Shown: positions 6,424 through 14,250 of the stretch, in pieces
Numbering within the stretch: position 1 is the stretch's first letter
Layout: the number at the start of each line of letters is the position of its first letter
Assembly (NCBI GenBank): GCA_051306365.1
Contig: JBPPNC010000229.1
Span: forward strand, 1 to 21,882
Source of the DNA: Svornostia sp051306365
GTDB taxonomy: Bacteria; Actinomycetota; Thermoleophilia; Solirubrobacterales; Solirubrobacteraceae
Direction: 5' to 3'
DNA: 21,882 nt
Made by a program: the position numbers and the translations under genes
Notes under the pieces: model-generated
Told to the model about the DNA's origin: nothing
The model's input: only the letters and a program-made list of their open reading frames with translations
Databases searched by the model: none

Positions 6424-8444
6424 CGGTCGATCTCGCGGCGCGAGCTGAGGAGCTGCGCCGCCACATCGCCCACCACAACCAGCGGTACTACGTCTTCGAC
6501 GACCCGGAGATCGGCGACGACGACTACGACGCGCTCCTGGATGAGCTGCGCGCGATCGAGCGCGACCATCCCGAGCTCGTCACCCCCGATTCGCCCACCC
6601 AGCGGGTGGGTGCCGAGCCGGTCAGCGCGCTGGAGAAGGTCACCCATGCGCTCCCCATGCGCTCGCTGGCCAACGCGCGGTCGGCCGACGAGCTGCGCGC
6701 GTGGGTGGACCGCATGCGCAACCACCTCGCGCGCGAGGGGATCGAGGACCCCGAGTTCGCGTACGTGTGTGAGCCGAAGGTCGACGGCCTGGCGATCTCG
6801 CTGCGCTATGAGGACGGCATGTTCGTCCGCGGTGCGACGCGCGGCAACGGCGAGGTCGGAGAGGACGTCACCCACAACCTGCGAACCATCCCTTCGATCC
6901 CGCTGCGCATCGACGGGGCACCGCCGGTGCTCGAGGTGCGCGGGGAGGTCTACATGTCGCTGCCGGACTTCCAGGCGCTGAACGAGCGCCGCGCCGAGCA
7001 GGGGCTCTCGACGTTCATGAACCCGCGCAACAGCGCTGCGGGCACCATCCGGCAGCTCGACCCCAAGCTTGCGGCCGAGCGCCCGCTGTCGTTGTGGGCC
7101 TACGGCCTGGGCGTCATCGACGGCCTGCGCTTCGAGCGCCACAGCGAGGGCCTGGACTGGCTGCGCGACCACGGGTTCCCCGTGAACAAGGACATCGTCC
7201 GGCTGGAATCCGCGGAGGACGTCGTCGCGCAGTGCCTGGACTGGCAGGAGCGCCGCGGCTCGCTGGAGTTCGAGATCGACGGCGTGGTGGTGAAGGTCGA
7301 CGACCTGGAGCTGCAGCGGCGCCTGGGCGTGGTCGGCCGCGACCCCCGCTGGGCGATCGCGTGGAAGTTCCCGCCCACGACCAAGGTCACGACGCTGCTC
7401 AGCGTCGAGTGGAACGTCGGGAAGTTCGGGGACCTGCGGCCGTTCGCCGTGCTCGAGCCCGTGCAGGTCGGCGGCGTCACGGTGAAGCTCGCCACGCTGC
7501 ACAACGAGGAGGACATCGAGCGCAAGGACCTGCGCGTCGGCGAGGAGGTCATCGTCCTGCGGGCCGGCGACGTCATCCCGCAGGTCGTCTCGCCCGCGCC
7601 GCACGTCGCTGAGCAGGTCGATCGCCCCCCGATCCCGCGCCCGCCGGAGTTCTGCCCGCGCTGCGGCACCCCGACCGAGAAGCGGCCCGATCACATCTAC
7701 ACGATGTGCCCGAACCGCGTGTGCCCCGGGCGCTCGTGGCAGCTGCTCAAGCACTTCGTCTCGCGCGGCGCGATGGACATCGACGGGCTGGGTGAGAAGC
7801 AGGTCGCGCAGCTCATGGACGTCGGGCTCGTGAAGACCGCGGCGGACTTCTACCGGCTGACCGCCGAACAGCTCGTCGAGCTGGAGGGCTACGCGGAGAT
7901 CAGCGCGCAGCGGGTTGTCGACGCGATCGCCGCCTCGAAGGAGCGGCCGTTCGGCCGGGTGCTGTTCGCGATCGGCATCGAGGAGGTCGGGGAGGTCACC
8001 GGCCGCAATCTCGCCCAGCAGTTCCGCACCATCGACGCGCTCATGGGCGCGACACCCGAGCAGGTGGCCGAGACGCCGGGCGTCGGCGAGAAGATGGCCC
8101 ACACGATCCTGACCCAGCTCAACGACGAGCACATGGCCGCGCTCATCGCCGACCTGCGCGGGCAGGGCATCCAGTTCGAGCTCGAGGGGCCGCCGCCGGG
8201 CGAGGGGCATCTCGCGGGCACGACGTTCGTCCTCACGGGCACCCTCCCGGACCTGACGCGGGAGGAGGCGACGGAGCGGATCCTCGCGGCAGGCGGCCGG
8301 GTGACGTCGAGCGTCTCGAAGAAGACGGACTACGTCGTGGCGGGGGACTCGCCGGGGTCGAAACTCGCGAAGGCCGAGCGGCTCGAGGTGCCGGTCCTCG
8401 ACGAGCCGGCACTGCTCGAGCTGCTCGACCCCGACGCGAGGTAG
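6420..8444 (+). CDS. ligA: NAD-dependent DNA ligase
   Basis: A 674-residue LigA that seals nicks in replication and repair using NAD+. Domain order is complete: Ia with HHNQRYYVFDDPEIGDDDYD (about 18-37), adenylation domain with CEPKVDGLAIS (nucleophile K120), OB fold (about 320-395), zinc finger C412/C415/C430/C435, helix-hairpin-helix region (about 450-580) and BRCT (about 590-674, AGTTFVLTGTLPDLTREEA). The start is GTG 6420, overlapping the surE stop by 4 nt. In the OB fold the usual VGRTG motif reads VGKFG (333-337): the Arg-Thr pair that contacts DNA in the E. coli enzyme is Lys-Phe. This is probably a lineage variant, since everything else is intact. Confidence 0.97.
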   Translation: MTVDLAARAEELRRHIAHHNQRYYVFDDPEIGDDDYDALLDELRAIERDHPELVTPDSPTQRVGAEPVSALEKVTHALPMRSLANARSADELRAWVDRMRNHLAREGIEDPEFAYVCEPKVDGLAISLRYEDGMFVRGATRGNGEVGEDVTHNLRTIPSIPLRIDGAPPVLEVRGEVYMSLPDFQALNERRAEQGLSTFMNPRNSAAGTIRQLDPKLAAERPLSLWAYGLGVIDGLRFERHSEGLDWLRDHGFPVNKDIVRLESAEDVVAQCLDWQERRGSLEFEIDGVVVKVDDLELQRRLGVVGRDPRWAIAWKFPPTTKVTTLLSVEWNVGKFGDLRPFAVLEPVQVGGVTVKLATLHNEEDIERKDLRVGEEVIVLRAGDVIPQVVSPAPHVAEQVDRPPIPRPPEFCPRCGTPTEKRPDHIYTMCPNRVCPGRSWQLLKHFVSRGAMDIDGLGEKQVAQLMDVGLVKTAADFYRLTAEQLVELEGYAEISAQRVVDAIAASKERPFGRVLFAIGIEEVGEVTGRNLAQQFRTIDALMGATPEQVAETPGVGEKMAHTILTQLNDEHMAALIADLRGQGIQFELEGPPPGEGHLAGTTFVLTGTLPDLTREEATERILAAGGRVTSSVSKKTDYVVAGDSPGSKLAKAERLEVPVLDEPALLELLDPDAR

Positions 8445-8532
8445 GCGCTCCTCGGCGTGCGCTTGGGCTTCGCCTTCTTCTTCTTTGCCTTCGTGATCGC
8501 GGCGGGGTCCCATACGGTGGTCGACGCGGTCG

Positions 8533-8718
8533 GTGCCCGAGCGGCGGCCCAACGGCGGCGAGATCGAGAGCGGGCCGAAGGAGTACTACGCCGTGTTCCT
8601 CGACGACCCCGACGGGATCAAGCTCGAGATCATCCACCGGCCGGTCGAGCGGGACCTGGTGACGGCGGTGCAGGAGCTCACGGCGCGGGTCGCGGAGCTG
8701 GAGTCGCGTCTGCGGTGA
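8533..8718 (+). pseudogene. C-terminal fragment of a glyoxalase/VOC-superfamily protein
   Basis: The 61-codon frame reads GGEIESGPKEYYAVFLDDPD followed by GIKLEIIHRP, the last beta-strand segment of vicinal-oxygen-chelate enzymes, where the Glu of KLEIIH is normally a metal ligand. A complete VOC domain needs about 120-140 residues; the first two thirds are missing and no matching sequence lies upstream. The GTG at 8533 is simply the first possible start. The tail (about 42-61) is a short predicted helix, LTARVAELESRLR. The stop is 1 nt from the convergent carboxypeptidase stop. I read it as a truncated remnant; expression as a mini-protein is possible but unsupported. In 8445-8532 I see no gene. 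Confidence 0.6.
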
Positions 8719-8719
8719 G

Positions 8720-9925
8720 TCAGCCGTCCCAGCGCGCGATCGCCGCCGCCATCCGGTCCTGCGCCCCATGTGCGGTGAACAGCCCGACCCGGCTCATGAG
8801 GATCGCGAACGCCACGTCCCCGCCGTCCCGGGCCTCGCAGTAGCCGGCCAGCGCACTCACGCCGTTCAGCGTGCCCGTCTTGGCCCGGCAGTTCCCGGCC
8901 GCCGCGGTCCCGCGCATGCGCCGCTGGATTGTCCCGGTGCTCCCCGCCAGCGCCATCGATGTGCGAAACGCCGTCCCGCTCTCCTGCGACGCCATCCGCT
9001 CGAGCAGGCGGACCACCTGGCGCGGCGTCGTCCGGTTGGCACGGGACAGGCCGGACCCGTCGACGATCCGCGGGCGGATGCCGAAGTCGTCGAGCGTGTC
9101 GCGTGCCACCGCTGCCCCGGCGCCTGTGGTGCCGAGCACGCCGAAGCGGTCGCCGAGGCCCTTGAGCAGCATCTCGGCGATGTAGTTGTCCGACGGCACG
9201 TTGGTCGCCCGCGTGAGGTCGCGCAGCGGCGCTGACTGCACCCGTGCGAGCTCGACCGCGTTCTCGGGCGCCGCCGCCCGCGTCCCGACCCTGCCCACCT
9301 TCACCCCGGCGGTACGCAGCGCCGCGGCGAGCTTCTTCGCGGCGTAGCCCGCCGGGCTGGTCTGCAGGCGCCGGCCGTCCCACCCGCGGTTGACCGACAG
9401 CGCGCGCAGCTGCCCGCCGAGCCACCGGTCGTAGCCGAAGTTCGAGTCCGGGCCGCCGATGCGCTCGTCCCACGCGTCGTCGTCGCCGTGCACCGCGTCC
9501 ACCCGGGTGACGCCCGCCGCCGCGACGGCGCGCGCGAGGCGCTGGAGCCCGTCCGTCGTCAGCGTCGGGTCCCCGGAACCGATGACGTAGAGATCCCCGT
9601 CGATGACCCCGTTCTCGTCGGCCGCGACGTCGGCCGCGGCGACGGTCGGGAACGTGAACGCGGGCCCGTCGCGCAGCAGCGAACTCGCGGTCGTATACAG
9701 CTTCTCGACGGAAGCGGGGACCCTGGGAGCGTCCGCGCGCCAGCTGAAGAGGGGACGCCCGGTCTCGACGTCACGCACATACGCGCCCGACAGGCCGCCG
9801 GCAAACCGCATCTCCTTGGCCAGTTTGGCCTTCAGGGTCGCCGTGGACGTGGCGAACGCCGGTGCGGAACCGGCCAACAAGGCCACGAAAAGGGTGATCA
9901 AGAACGCAAGGCGACGCACGATCAC
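8720..9925 (-). CDS. dacB: D-alanyl-D-alanine carboxypeptidase/endopeptidase (PBP4 family, peptidase S13)
   Basis: A 401-residue penicillin-binding protein that trims or cleaves peptidoglycan stem peptides outside the membrane. A signal peptide is evident (RRLAFLITLFVALLAGSAPAFA). All three active-site motifs are intact: SVEK at 72-75 (catalytic S72, K75), SDN at 245-247 and KTG at 349-351. It is shorter than E. coli PBP4 (about 477), consistent with a smaller inserted domain between the first two motifs. The start is GTG 9925; a second GTG at 9919 is possible. There is no Shine-Dalgarno, but TATGGT sits 7 nt upstream, which suggests a leaderless message. It diverges from the patatin gene. 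Confidence 0.92.
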   Translation of the reverse strand: MIVRRLAFLITLFVALLAGSAPAFATSTATLKAKLAKEMRFAGGLSGAYVRDVETGRPLFSWRADAPRVPASVEKLYTTASSLLRDGPAFTFPTVAAADVAADENGVIDGDLYVIGSGDPTLTTDGLQRLARAVAAAGVTRVDAVHGDDDAWDERIGGPDSNFGYDRWLGGQLRALSVNRGWDGRRLQTSPAGYAAKKLAAALRTAGVKVGRVGTRAAAPENAVELARVQSAPLRDLTRATNVPSDNYIAEMLLKGLGDRFGVLGTTGAGAAVARDTLDDFGIRPRIVDGSGLSRANRTTPRQVVRLLERMASQESGTAFRTSMALAGSTGTIQRRMRGTAAAGNCRAKTGTLNGVSALAGYCEARDGGDVAFAILMSRVGLFTAHGAQDRMAAAIARWDG

Positions 9926-9932
9926 CTAGAAC

Positions 9933-9938
9933 ACCATA
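9933..9938 (-). promoter_or_regulatory. Candidate -10 element of the carboxypeptidase gene
   Basis: TATGGT on the minus strand, 7 nt before GTG 9925. A start point about 7 nt downstream coincides with the start codon, so the transcript would be leaderless. Confidence 0.5.
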
Positions 9939-9986
9939 GGAGTCCGACGAGATGCGGTCTGCGGCTCTGTACGTCTGCCGGGCACC

Positions 9987-9992
9987 TACACT
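9987..9992 (+). promoter_or_regulatory. Candidate -10 element of the patatin-like gene
   Basis: TACACT, 11 nt before GTG 10004 and 14 nt before ATG 10007. There is no clear -35. Confidence 0.45.
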
Positions 9993-10003
9993 GAATTCGG
10001 AGC

Positions 10004-11257
10004 GTGATGGGCAAGGTCGTCAACCTCGAGCCGGGCAACGGAGGCCAGCGCAGCAGGCGCCGGCCGAAGCGTTCCAAGACGGCCCTGGTCCTCGGCGGAG
10101 GCGGATTCACGGGCGGCGTCTACGAGATCGGCGCGCTGCGCGCGCTCGACCTCCTCTCCGTCAACCGGACGGTCAACGAGTTCGACGTCTACGTCGGCAC
10201 CTCGGCGGGCTCGTTCGTCGCGTCGCTCGCGGCGAACGGCATCACGCCCGAGGAGATGATGCGGGTCGTCAACAACCAGGTGCCCAGCCCGTTCCGCGAC
10301 GTCTCCCTCGCGAACCTCCTGCGGCCGAACCTCGTCGAGTTCGCGAAGAAGGGCGTCGCGCTGCCGTGGCAGACGGCGAAGGTGCTGCGCCAGATGGCCG
10401 GCGACCTCGGTCAGGTCTCCGCGATCGACTTCATCCTCGGCATCGCCGAGGGCCTGCCTTCTGGCGCCTACTCCGGCAGCGGCATCGAGCACTACCTGCG
10501 CACCGTGCTCTCAGACCCGGACCGCACGAACGACTTCCGCGAACTCGGCCCGGAGCTCTACCTTGCCGCGACCGACCTCGACACATGCGAGCGCATCGTG
10601 TTCGGCACGGAGGAGTGGAGCGACGTCCCGATCTCCAAGGCCGTGAGCGCGTCGACCGCGCTGCCGATGGTCTACAAGCCCGTCGAGGTCCGCGGGCGTG
10701 AGCTTGTCGACGGCGGCATCGTGTCGACGACCAACCTGGACATCGCCGTCGAGGCGGGCGCGAAGTTCGTCGTCGTCGTCAACCCGCTCGTCCCGTACGT
10801 CAACGACTTCTCCAAGCCGCACCGCACGGTGTTCGGCACGCGGCCGCGCCACGTCAGCGACATGGGCTTCCCGCAGATCGGCTACCAGACGTTCAAGCTG
10901 CTGGCCTACCAGCGCCTGCACGAGATGGCGCGCCAGTGGGAGCAGCGCTACCCGGGCGTCGACATCGTGCTCATCGAGCCCGAGCCCGACGACGACCTGA
11001 TGTTCGAGACGTCGATCATGAACTACGCCAAGCGGGTCGATGTCGCCCGCCACGGATTCCAGTCCGTCACGCTGCGCCTGGCCGAGGAGTACGACTCGTT
11101 CCACGAGATCTGCGCGCGGCACGGCATCGAGATCTCCGCCACGCGGGTCCGCAAGGTGGTGCGCCACTTCGCCGAGGAGGGGGAGCGCACGCGCGCCTGG
11201 CGCAAGATCCTCGAGCAGACGACGGGCACGCTGCTGCGGCAGTCCGCGGCGGACTGA
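10004..11257 (+). CDS. Patatin-like phospholipase family protein
   Basis: A protein of about 417 residues from the patatin/RssA-like acyl hydrolase family, which uses a Ser-Asp dyad to hydrolyse lipid acyl esters. Visible are the glycine-rich oxyanion loop GGGGFTGG (31-38), the nucleophile elbow GTSAG (S67) and the DGG motif with catalytic D236. The N-terminus (1-24) is basic and shows no signal peptide, so it is probably cytosolic or membrane-peripheral. A C-terminal extension of about 150 residues beyond the patatin core (from roughly 265) is helical, with no recognised domain. The start is GTG 10004 or the adjacent ATG 10007; a weak GGAG at 9999-10002 lies close to both. It converges on the acyl-CoA synthetase gene, a pairing that suggests, but does not prove, shared lipid metabolism. 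The exact substrate is unknown. Confidence 0.88.
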   Translation: MMGKVVNLEPGNGGQRSRRRPKRSKTALVLGGGGFTGGVYEIGALRALDLLSVNRTVNEFDVYVGTSAGSFVASLAANGITPEEMMRVVNNQVPSPFRDVSLANLLRPNLVEFAKKGVALPWQTAKVLRQMAGDLGQVSAIDFILGIAEGLPSGAYSGSGIEHYLRTVLSDPDRTNDFRELGPELYLAATDLDTCERIVFGTEEWSDVPISKAVSASTALPMVYKPVEVRGRELVDGGIVSTTNLDIAVEAGAKFVVVVNPLVPYVNDFSKPHRTVFGTRPRHVSDMGFPQIGYQTFKLLAYQRLHEMARQWEQRYPGVDIVLIEPEPDDDLMFETSIMNYAKRVDVARHGFQSVTLRLAEEYDSFHEICARHGIEISATRVRKVVRHFAEEGERTRAWRKILEQTTGTLLRQSAAD

Positions 11258-11265
11258 CGCAGCAG
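11231..11265. terminator. 35-bp hairpin between convergent genes
   Basis: CTGCTGCG, then g, then CAGTCC, loop GCGGC, GGACTG, then a, then CGCAGCAG: 14 paired bases with one internal mismatch, spanning the patatin stop codon. Placed between two convergent genes, it could end transcription from both sides. No T-run is present on either strand. Confidence 0.5.
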
Positions 11266-11278
11266 CGCGGCGCGGGGC

Positions 11279-13072
11279 TCAGCCCGCGTACAACCCGTCG
11301 ATCACGCCGGCGAACTTCTCGTTGACCACGTTGCGCTTGACCTTGAGTGTCGGGGTCAGCTCGCCGGTCTCCTGCGAGAGATCGTGCGGCAGGATCGCGA
11401 ACTTCTTGACCTGCTCGGCCTGGGCGTACTTCGCGTTGGCCTTGTCGACCTCGGCCTGGATCATCTCTCGCACCGTGGGGTGCACGGACAGCTCGGCGAG
11501 GGTCGTCGGCATGCCTTCCTGCTGCTGCGCCCAGGGAATGATCTCCTCCTCGTCGAGCGTCACGAGCACGATCGGGTAGGGCCGGCGATCGCCGTGCATG
11601 ACGGCCTGGCTGATGAAACGCGTCGACTTCAGGTCGTTCTCGAGGTTCGCGGGCGTGAGGTTCTTGCCGCCCGCGGTGATGATGATGTCCTTCTTGCGGC
11701 CCGTGATCGTGAGGTAGCCCTCTTCGTCGATCTGCCCGATGTCGCCGGTGTGCAGCCAGCCGTCCTGAAGGGTCTCGGACGACGCTTCGGCGTTCTTGTA
11801 GTAGCCCTCGAAGATGTTCGGGCCCTTGACGAGCAGCTCGCCGTCCTCGGCGATCTTCAGCTCCACTCGGGGCAGCGGCTTGCCGACCGTCCCGAACTTG
11901 AAGTTCTCGATCGTGCCCGCCGTGGCGACGGTGGCGGTCTCGGTCATGCCGTAGCCCTCCATGACCGGCACGCCGCACGCGTAGAAGAATTCGAGGATCT
12001 CCTTCTGGATCGGGGCGGCGCCCGTGACCGCGTGGCGGAGGTTGCCGCCGAACGCCGCGCGGACGTTCTTGAACAGGCGCTCCTCGGCGCGGTCGTAGCC
12101 CTCCTGCAGCTCCGGCGGGATCGGCTGGCCGTCCGCCTCGAGCTGCTTGACCATGAGGCCGGCGCTGACGGCCTTCTTGATGAGCTCCGGGTCGGCGTTG
12201 GCGCTGACCAGCGTGTAGATCTTCTCGAAGATGCGCGGCACCGACGGCAGGTACGTCGGCTTGACCTCGGCGAGCTCGCCGATGATCGCCTTCGTGTCGC
12301 CGCCGAAGTACGCGAGCTCGTTGCCCGTCTCGAACGACAGCAGCTGCACGAGGAGCGCGAAGCTGTGCGCGAGCGGAAGGAAGAGGTACGTGACCTCGCG
12401 CTCGTCGGTGTAGACGCCGGTGTCGATGCACATCTGCACCACCGAGCGGTAGTTGCCGTGCGAGAGCACGCAGCCCTTGGGCGGGCCGGTGGTGCCCGAC
12501 GTGTAGACGATCGTGAAGATGTCGTCAGGCGAGACGGCGTCGGTGCGCGCCTGCAGCTCGCTGACGTCGTGCTCGCGGCCACGCGCGCGCAGGTCGTCGA
12601 GGGAGATGGCATCGCCGATGTCGCCGTCGGCGACCATCACGACGATGTGCTGCAGGTGCGGGAGGCGGCTCTGGACCTCACGGACCTTCGCCAGCTGGGA
12701 CGTGTCCTCACAGACAACGGCAACGCACTCCGCGTCGCCCAGCACCCACTCGCACTCCTCGGGGGAGTTCGTCTGGTAGATCGGGACGAGCGCCGTACCG
12801 GCCTGCGTCGCGGCGAAGTCGACGTAGGTCCACTCGACGCGGGTGTTGGCGAGGATCGCGACGCGGTCCCCTGGTGCGATGCCCAGATCGATGAAGCCTC
12901 GGCCGATCTCGGAGGCGATGTCGCCGACCTCCTCGAACGTCTGCTCCTGCCAGCCATCCGCGGTCTTGAACCTCACCGCCGGGCGATCTGCGTATTTCTC
13001 GAACGCGACGGCCGCCAATCCGGCGATCGTCGTACTTTCAGTGGTCGAAACAGCGCCCGTTCCGGCTTCCAT
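11279..13072 (-). CDS. Long-chain fatty acid-CoA ligase (AMP-forming)
   Basis: A 597-residue ANL-superfamily enzyme that activates fatty acids via an acyl-adenylate and transfers them to CoA, resembling FadD15/FAA1-type long-chain synthetases. Motifs in order: YTSGTTGPPKG P-loop (190-200), VTGAAPIQKEILEFF (350-363), GYGMTET (373-379), GWLHTGDIG (438-446), GRKKDIIITAGGKNL hinge (458-472) and a C-terminal TPTLKVKR segment bearing the conserved catalytic-lysine region. It starts at ATG 13072 with a strong GGAGGAG about 8 nt upstream. A candidate -10, TACGAT, lies at 13118-13113 on the minus strand. The 59-aa helix-turn-helix-like gene lies 94 nt upstream in the same direction. The product feeds lipid synthesis or beta-oxidation; chain-length preference cannot be read from sequence. 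Confidence 0.93.
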   Translation of the reverse strand: MEAGTGAVSTTESTTIAGLAAVAFEKYADRPAVRFKTADGWQEQTFEEVGDIASEIGRGFIDLGIAPGDRVAILANTRVEWTYVDFAATQAGTALVPIYQTNSPEECEWVLGDAECVAVVCEDTSQLAKVREVQSRLPHLQHIVVMVADGDIGDAISLDDLRARGREHDVSELQARTDAVSPDDIFTIVYTSGTTGPPKGCVLSHGNYRSVVQMCIDTGVYTDEREVTYLFLPLAHSFALLVQLLSFETGNELAYFGGDTKAIIGELAEVKPTYLPSVPRIFEKIYTLVSANADPELIKKAVSAGLMVKQLEADGQPIPPELQEGYDRAEERLFKNVRAAFGGNLRHAVTGAAPIQKEILEFFYACGVPVMEGYGMTETATVATAGTIENFKFGTVGKPLPRVELKIAEDGELLVKGPNIFEGYYKNAEASSETLQDGWLHTGDIGQIDEEGYLTITGRKKDIIITAGGKNLTPANLENDLKSTRFISQAVMHGDRRPYPIVLVTLDEEEIIPWAQQQEGMPTTLAELSVHPTVREMIQAEVDKANAKYAQAEQVKKFAILPHDLSQETGELTPTLKVKRNVVNEKFAGVIDGLYAG

Positions 13073-13166
13073 TTCGTCGCTCCTCCCCGCGATCGAAGTG
13101 ACGTTCGCCGTGATCGTACCGCGGGGTGGAGTCCGGCGTGCGCCGCGTCAGAGCGCGCGGCAGTCG

Positions 13167-13346
13167 TCAGACCTTCAGGGCCGCGTGCTCTTCGCGCTGG
13201 GAGGCATCCAGCGAGGAGAGGAAGAGCGTCTTGTCAATCTTCCCGTCGAAGATCGGGACGCCGAGCTCGAGACACTTCGTGATCACCTGGCGGCGGTGGA
13301 GGCCGGACTCCTTGGCGAGCTCGGTCGGCGTGAGGTGCACGGACAT
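13167..13346 (-). CDS. Small conserved-looking protein with helix-turn-helix-like core
   Basis: A 59-residue protein starting MSVHLTPTELAKESGLHRRQ. ATG 13346 is chosen because a strong GGAGGA precedes it by about 8 nt; an in-frame start at 13415 lies upstream of the promoter and is rejected. Residues about 6-34 look like two helices with a turn at GLHRR, and the following GVPIFDGKIDKTLFLSSL could be a wing, so a winged-helix DNA- or protein-binding module is plausible. No recognition of a named family. It has its own promoter-like element (13389-13417) and precedes the acyl-CoA synthetase gene, so regulation of that gene is a possible but untested role. Confidence 0.75.
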   Translation of the reverse strand: MSVHLTPTELAKESGLHRRQVITKCLELGVPIFDGKIDKTLFLSSLDASQREEHAALKV

Positions 13347-13388
13347 CGGACTGGTCCTCCTGTGTAGCTGCCTTCCTGCCTGTCGGCG

Positions 13389-13417
13389 ACTGTAACGGGG
13401 TGTGCGGATCGACACAA
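13389..13417 (-). promoter_or_regulatory. Candidate promoter of the 59-aa gene
   Basis: On the minus strand, TTGTGT (13417-13412), a 17-nt spacer, then TACAGT (13394-13389). This is the best spaced -35/-10 pair in the window. The leader would be about 35 nt and contains the Shine-Dalgarno. Confidence 0.5.
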
Positions 13418-13446
13418 TCGGTCAGCCGTCCGGAGTGCCGATGGAC

Positions 13447-14223
13447 TTAGATCGGGTTCGGCACGTCCACGAAGACGTGGCGTACGCCGAACCGCTCGGC
13501 GAGCAGATCGCCGAGCCGGCGGATCCCGCGGACCTCGGTCGCGTAGTGGCCCGCCGCGAGGACGTGGATGCCCTCTTCCCGCGCCTGCGCCATCACCCGT
13601 TCCGCGGGCTCTCCGGTGAGGAACGCGTCGAGCCCCGAGGCGACGGCGTCGCCGATGTAGTCGATCGCCGCCCCCGACACGATCCCGATCCGCCGGACGC
13701 GCTCGGGGCCTTCCAGGAACGCGAGCGGCTCGCGGCCGAAGCACGCCTCGCGCACGCGGGAGACGAGGACAGTTGGCGCGATGCCGTCCTCGCCGAAGTC
13801 GCCGACGACCCCGATCGGCTGGCCCTCGTGGTGCGCGAACGGCGCGTGCAACGTGCAGCCGAGGGCGTCGGCCAGGAGCGCGTTGTTGCCGATCTCCGGG
13901 TGGCCGTCCAGCGGTAGGTGATAGGCCGCGAGCGCCATGTCACTGTCGAACAGCAGCTGGAGGCGGCGCTTGAACGTGGGGCTGATCGCCTGGGGCTGGC
14001 CGCGCCAGAAGATGCCGTGGTGGGCGAGGACGAGATCGGCGTCCTCCGCGGCGGCGGCCTCGAACAGCTCGGCGTGGGCGCTCACGCCGGTCACAACCGT
14101 GTGCACCTGCTCGGGCCCGGGGACCTGCAGCCCGTTCGGGGCGTAGTCGAGGTAGCGGTCGGGCTCGAGGAGCCGATCGCAGAACGCGATGATCTCGGCC
14201 GTCGTGGTCGGGGCGTCGGACAC
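13447..14223 (-). CDS. Nif3-like dinuclear metal-centre protein (YbgI family)
   Basis: A 258-residue member of the Nif3/YbgI family (often labelled GTP cyclohydrolase 1 type 2), ring-forming proteins with a two-metal site and no settled reaction. The metal-ligand motifs are present: AHHGIFW (H68, H69) near the N-terminus and GHYATE near residue 215, with DYAPNGLQVPG (25-36) as the family N-terminal signature. The start GTG 14223 is chosen because the family begins here and because TACCGT lies 8 nt upstream; a longer in-frame start at 14331 would run into the divergent gene. There is no Shine-Dalgarno. It shares a 27-bp intergenic region with the divergent 80-aa gene. Confidence 0.9.
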   Translation of the reverse strand: MSDAPTTTAEIIAFCDRLLEPDRYLDYAPNGLQVPGPEQVHTVVTGVSAHAELFEAAAAEDADLVLAHHGIFWRGQPQAISPTFKRRLQLLFDSDMALAAYHLPLDGHPEIGNNALLADALGCTLHAPFAHHEGQPIGVVGDFGEDGIAPTVLVSRVREACFGREPLAFLEGPERVRRIGIVSGAAIDYIGDAVASGLDAFLTGEPAERVMAQAREEGIHVLAAGHYATEVRGIRRLGDLLAERFGVRHVFVDVPNPI

Positions 14224-14231
14224 CGGTGCGA

Positions 14232-14241
14232 ACGGTACAGT
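14232..14241. promoter_or_regulatory. Overlapping divergent -10 elements
   Basis: The plus strand reads ACGGTACAGT. TACAGT (14236-14241) points right, 9 nt before ATG 14251. On the minus strand TACCGT (14237-14232) points left, 8 nt before GTG 14223. The two hexamers share the central TA, so one symmetric core could fire both ways with nearly leaderless transcripts. Confidence 0.55.
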
Positions 14242-14250
14242 CGGCGCACC

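Noticed and set aside
8455..8520. Lysine-rich minus-strand reading (AITKAKKKKAKPKR) after ligA
   Set aside because: No stop follows before it runs antisense into ligA and no start or family is seen; not enough to call a gene remnant.
6264..8552. Very long open frame on the minus strand (about 760 codons) antisense to ligA
   Set aside because: Arg/Asp/Leu-rich translation with no domain; a by-product of high GC content opposite a gene with complete LigA motifs.
11384..13282. Long plus-strand open frame (about 630 codons) opposite the acyl-CoA synthetase
   Set aside because: Low-information Arg/Asp/Leu composition; the minus strand carries all ANL motifs and a strong Shine-Dalgarno.
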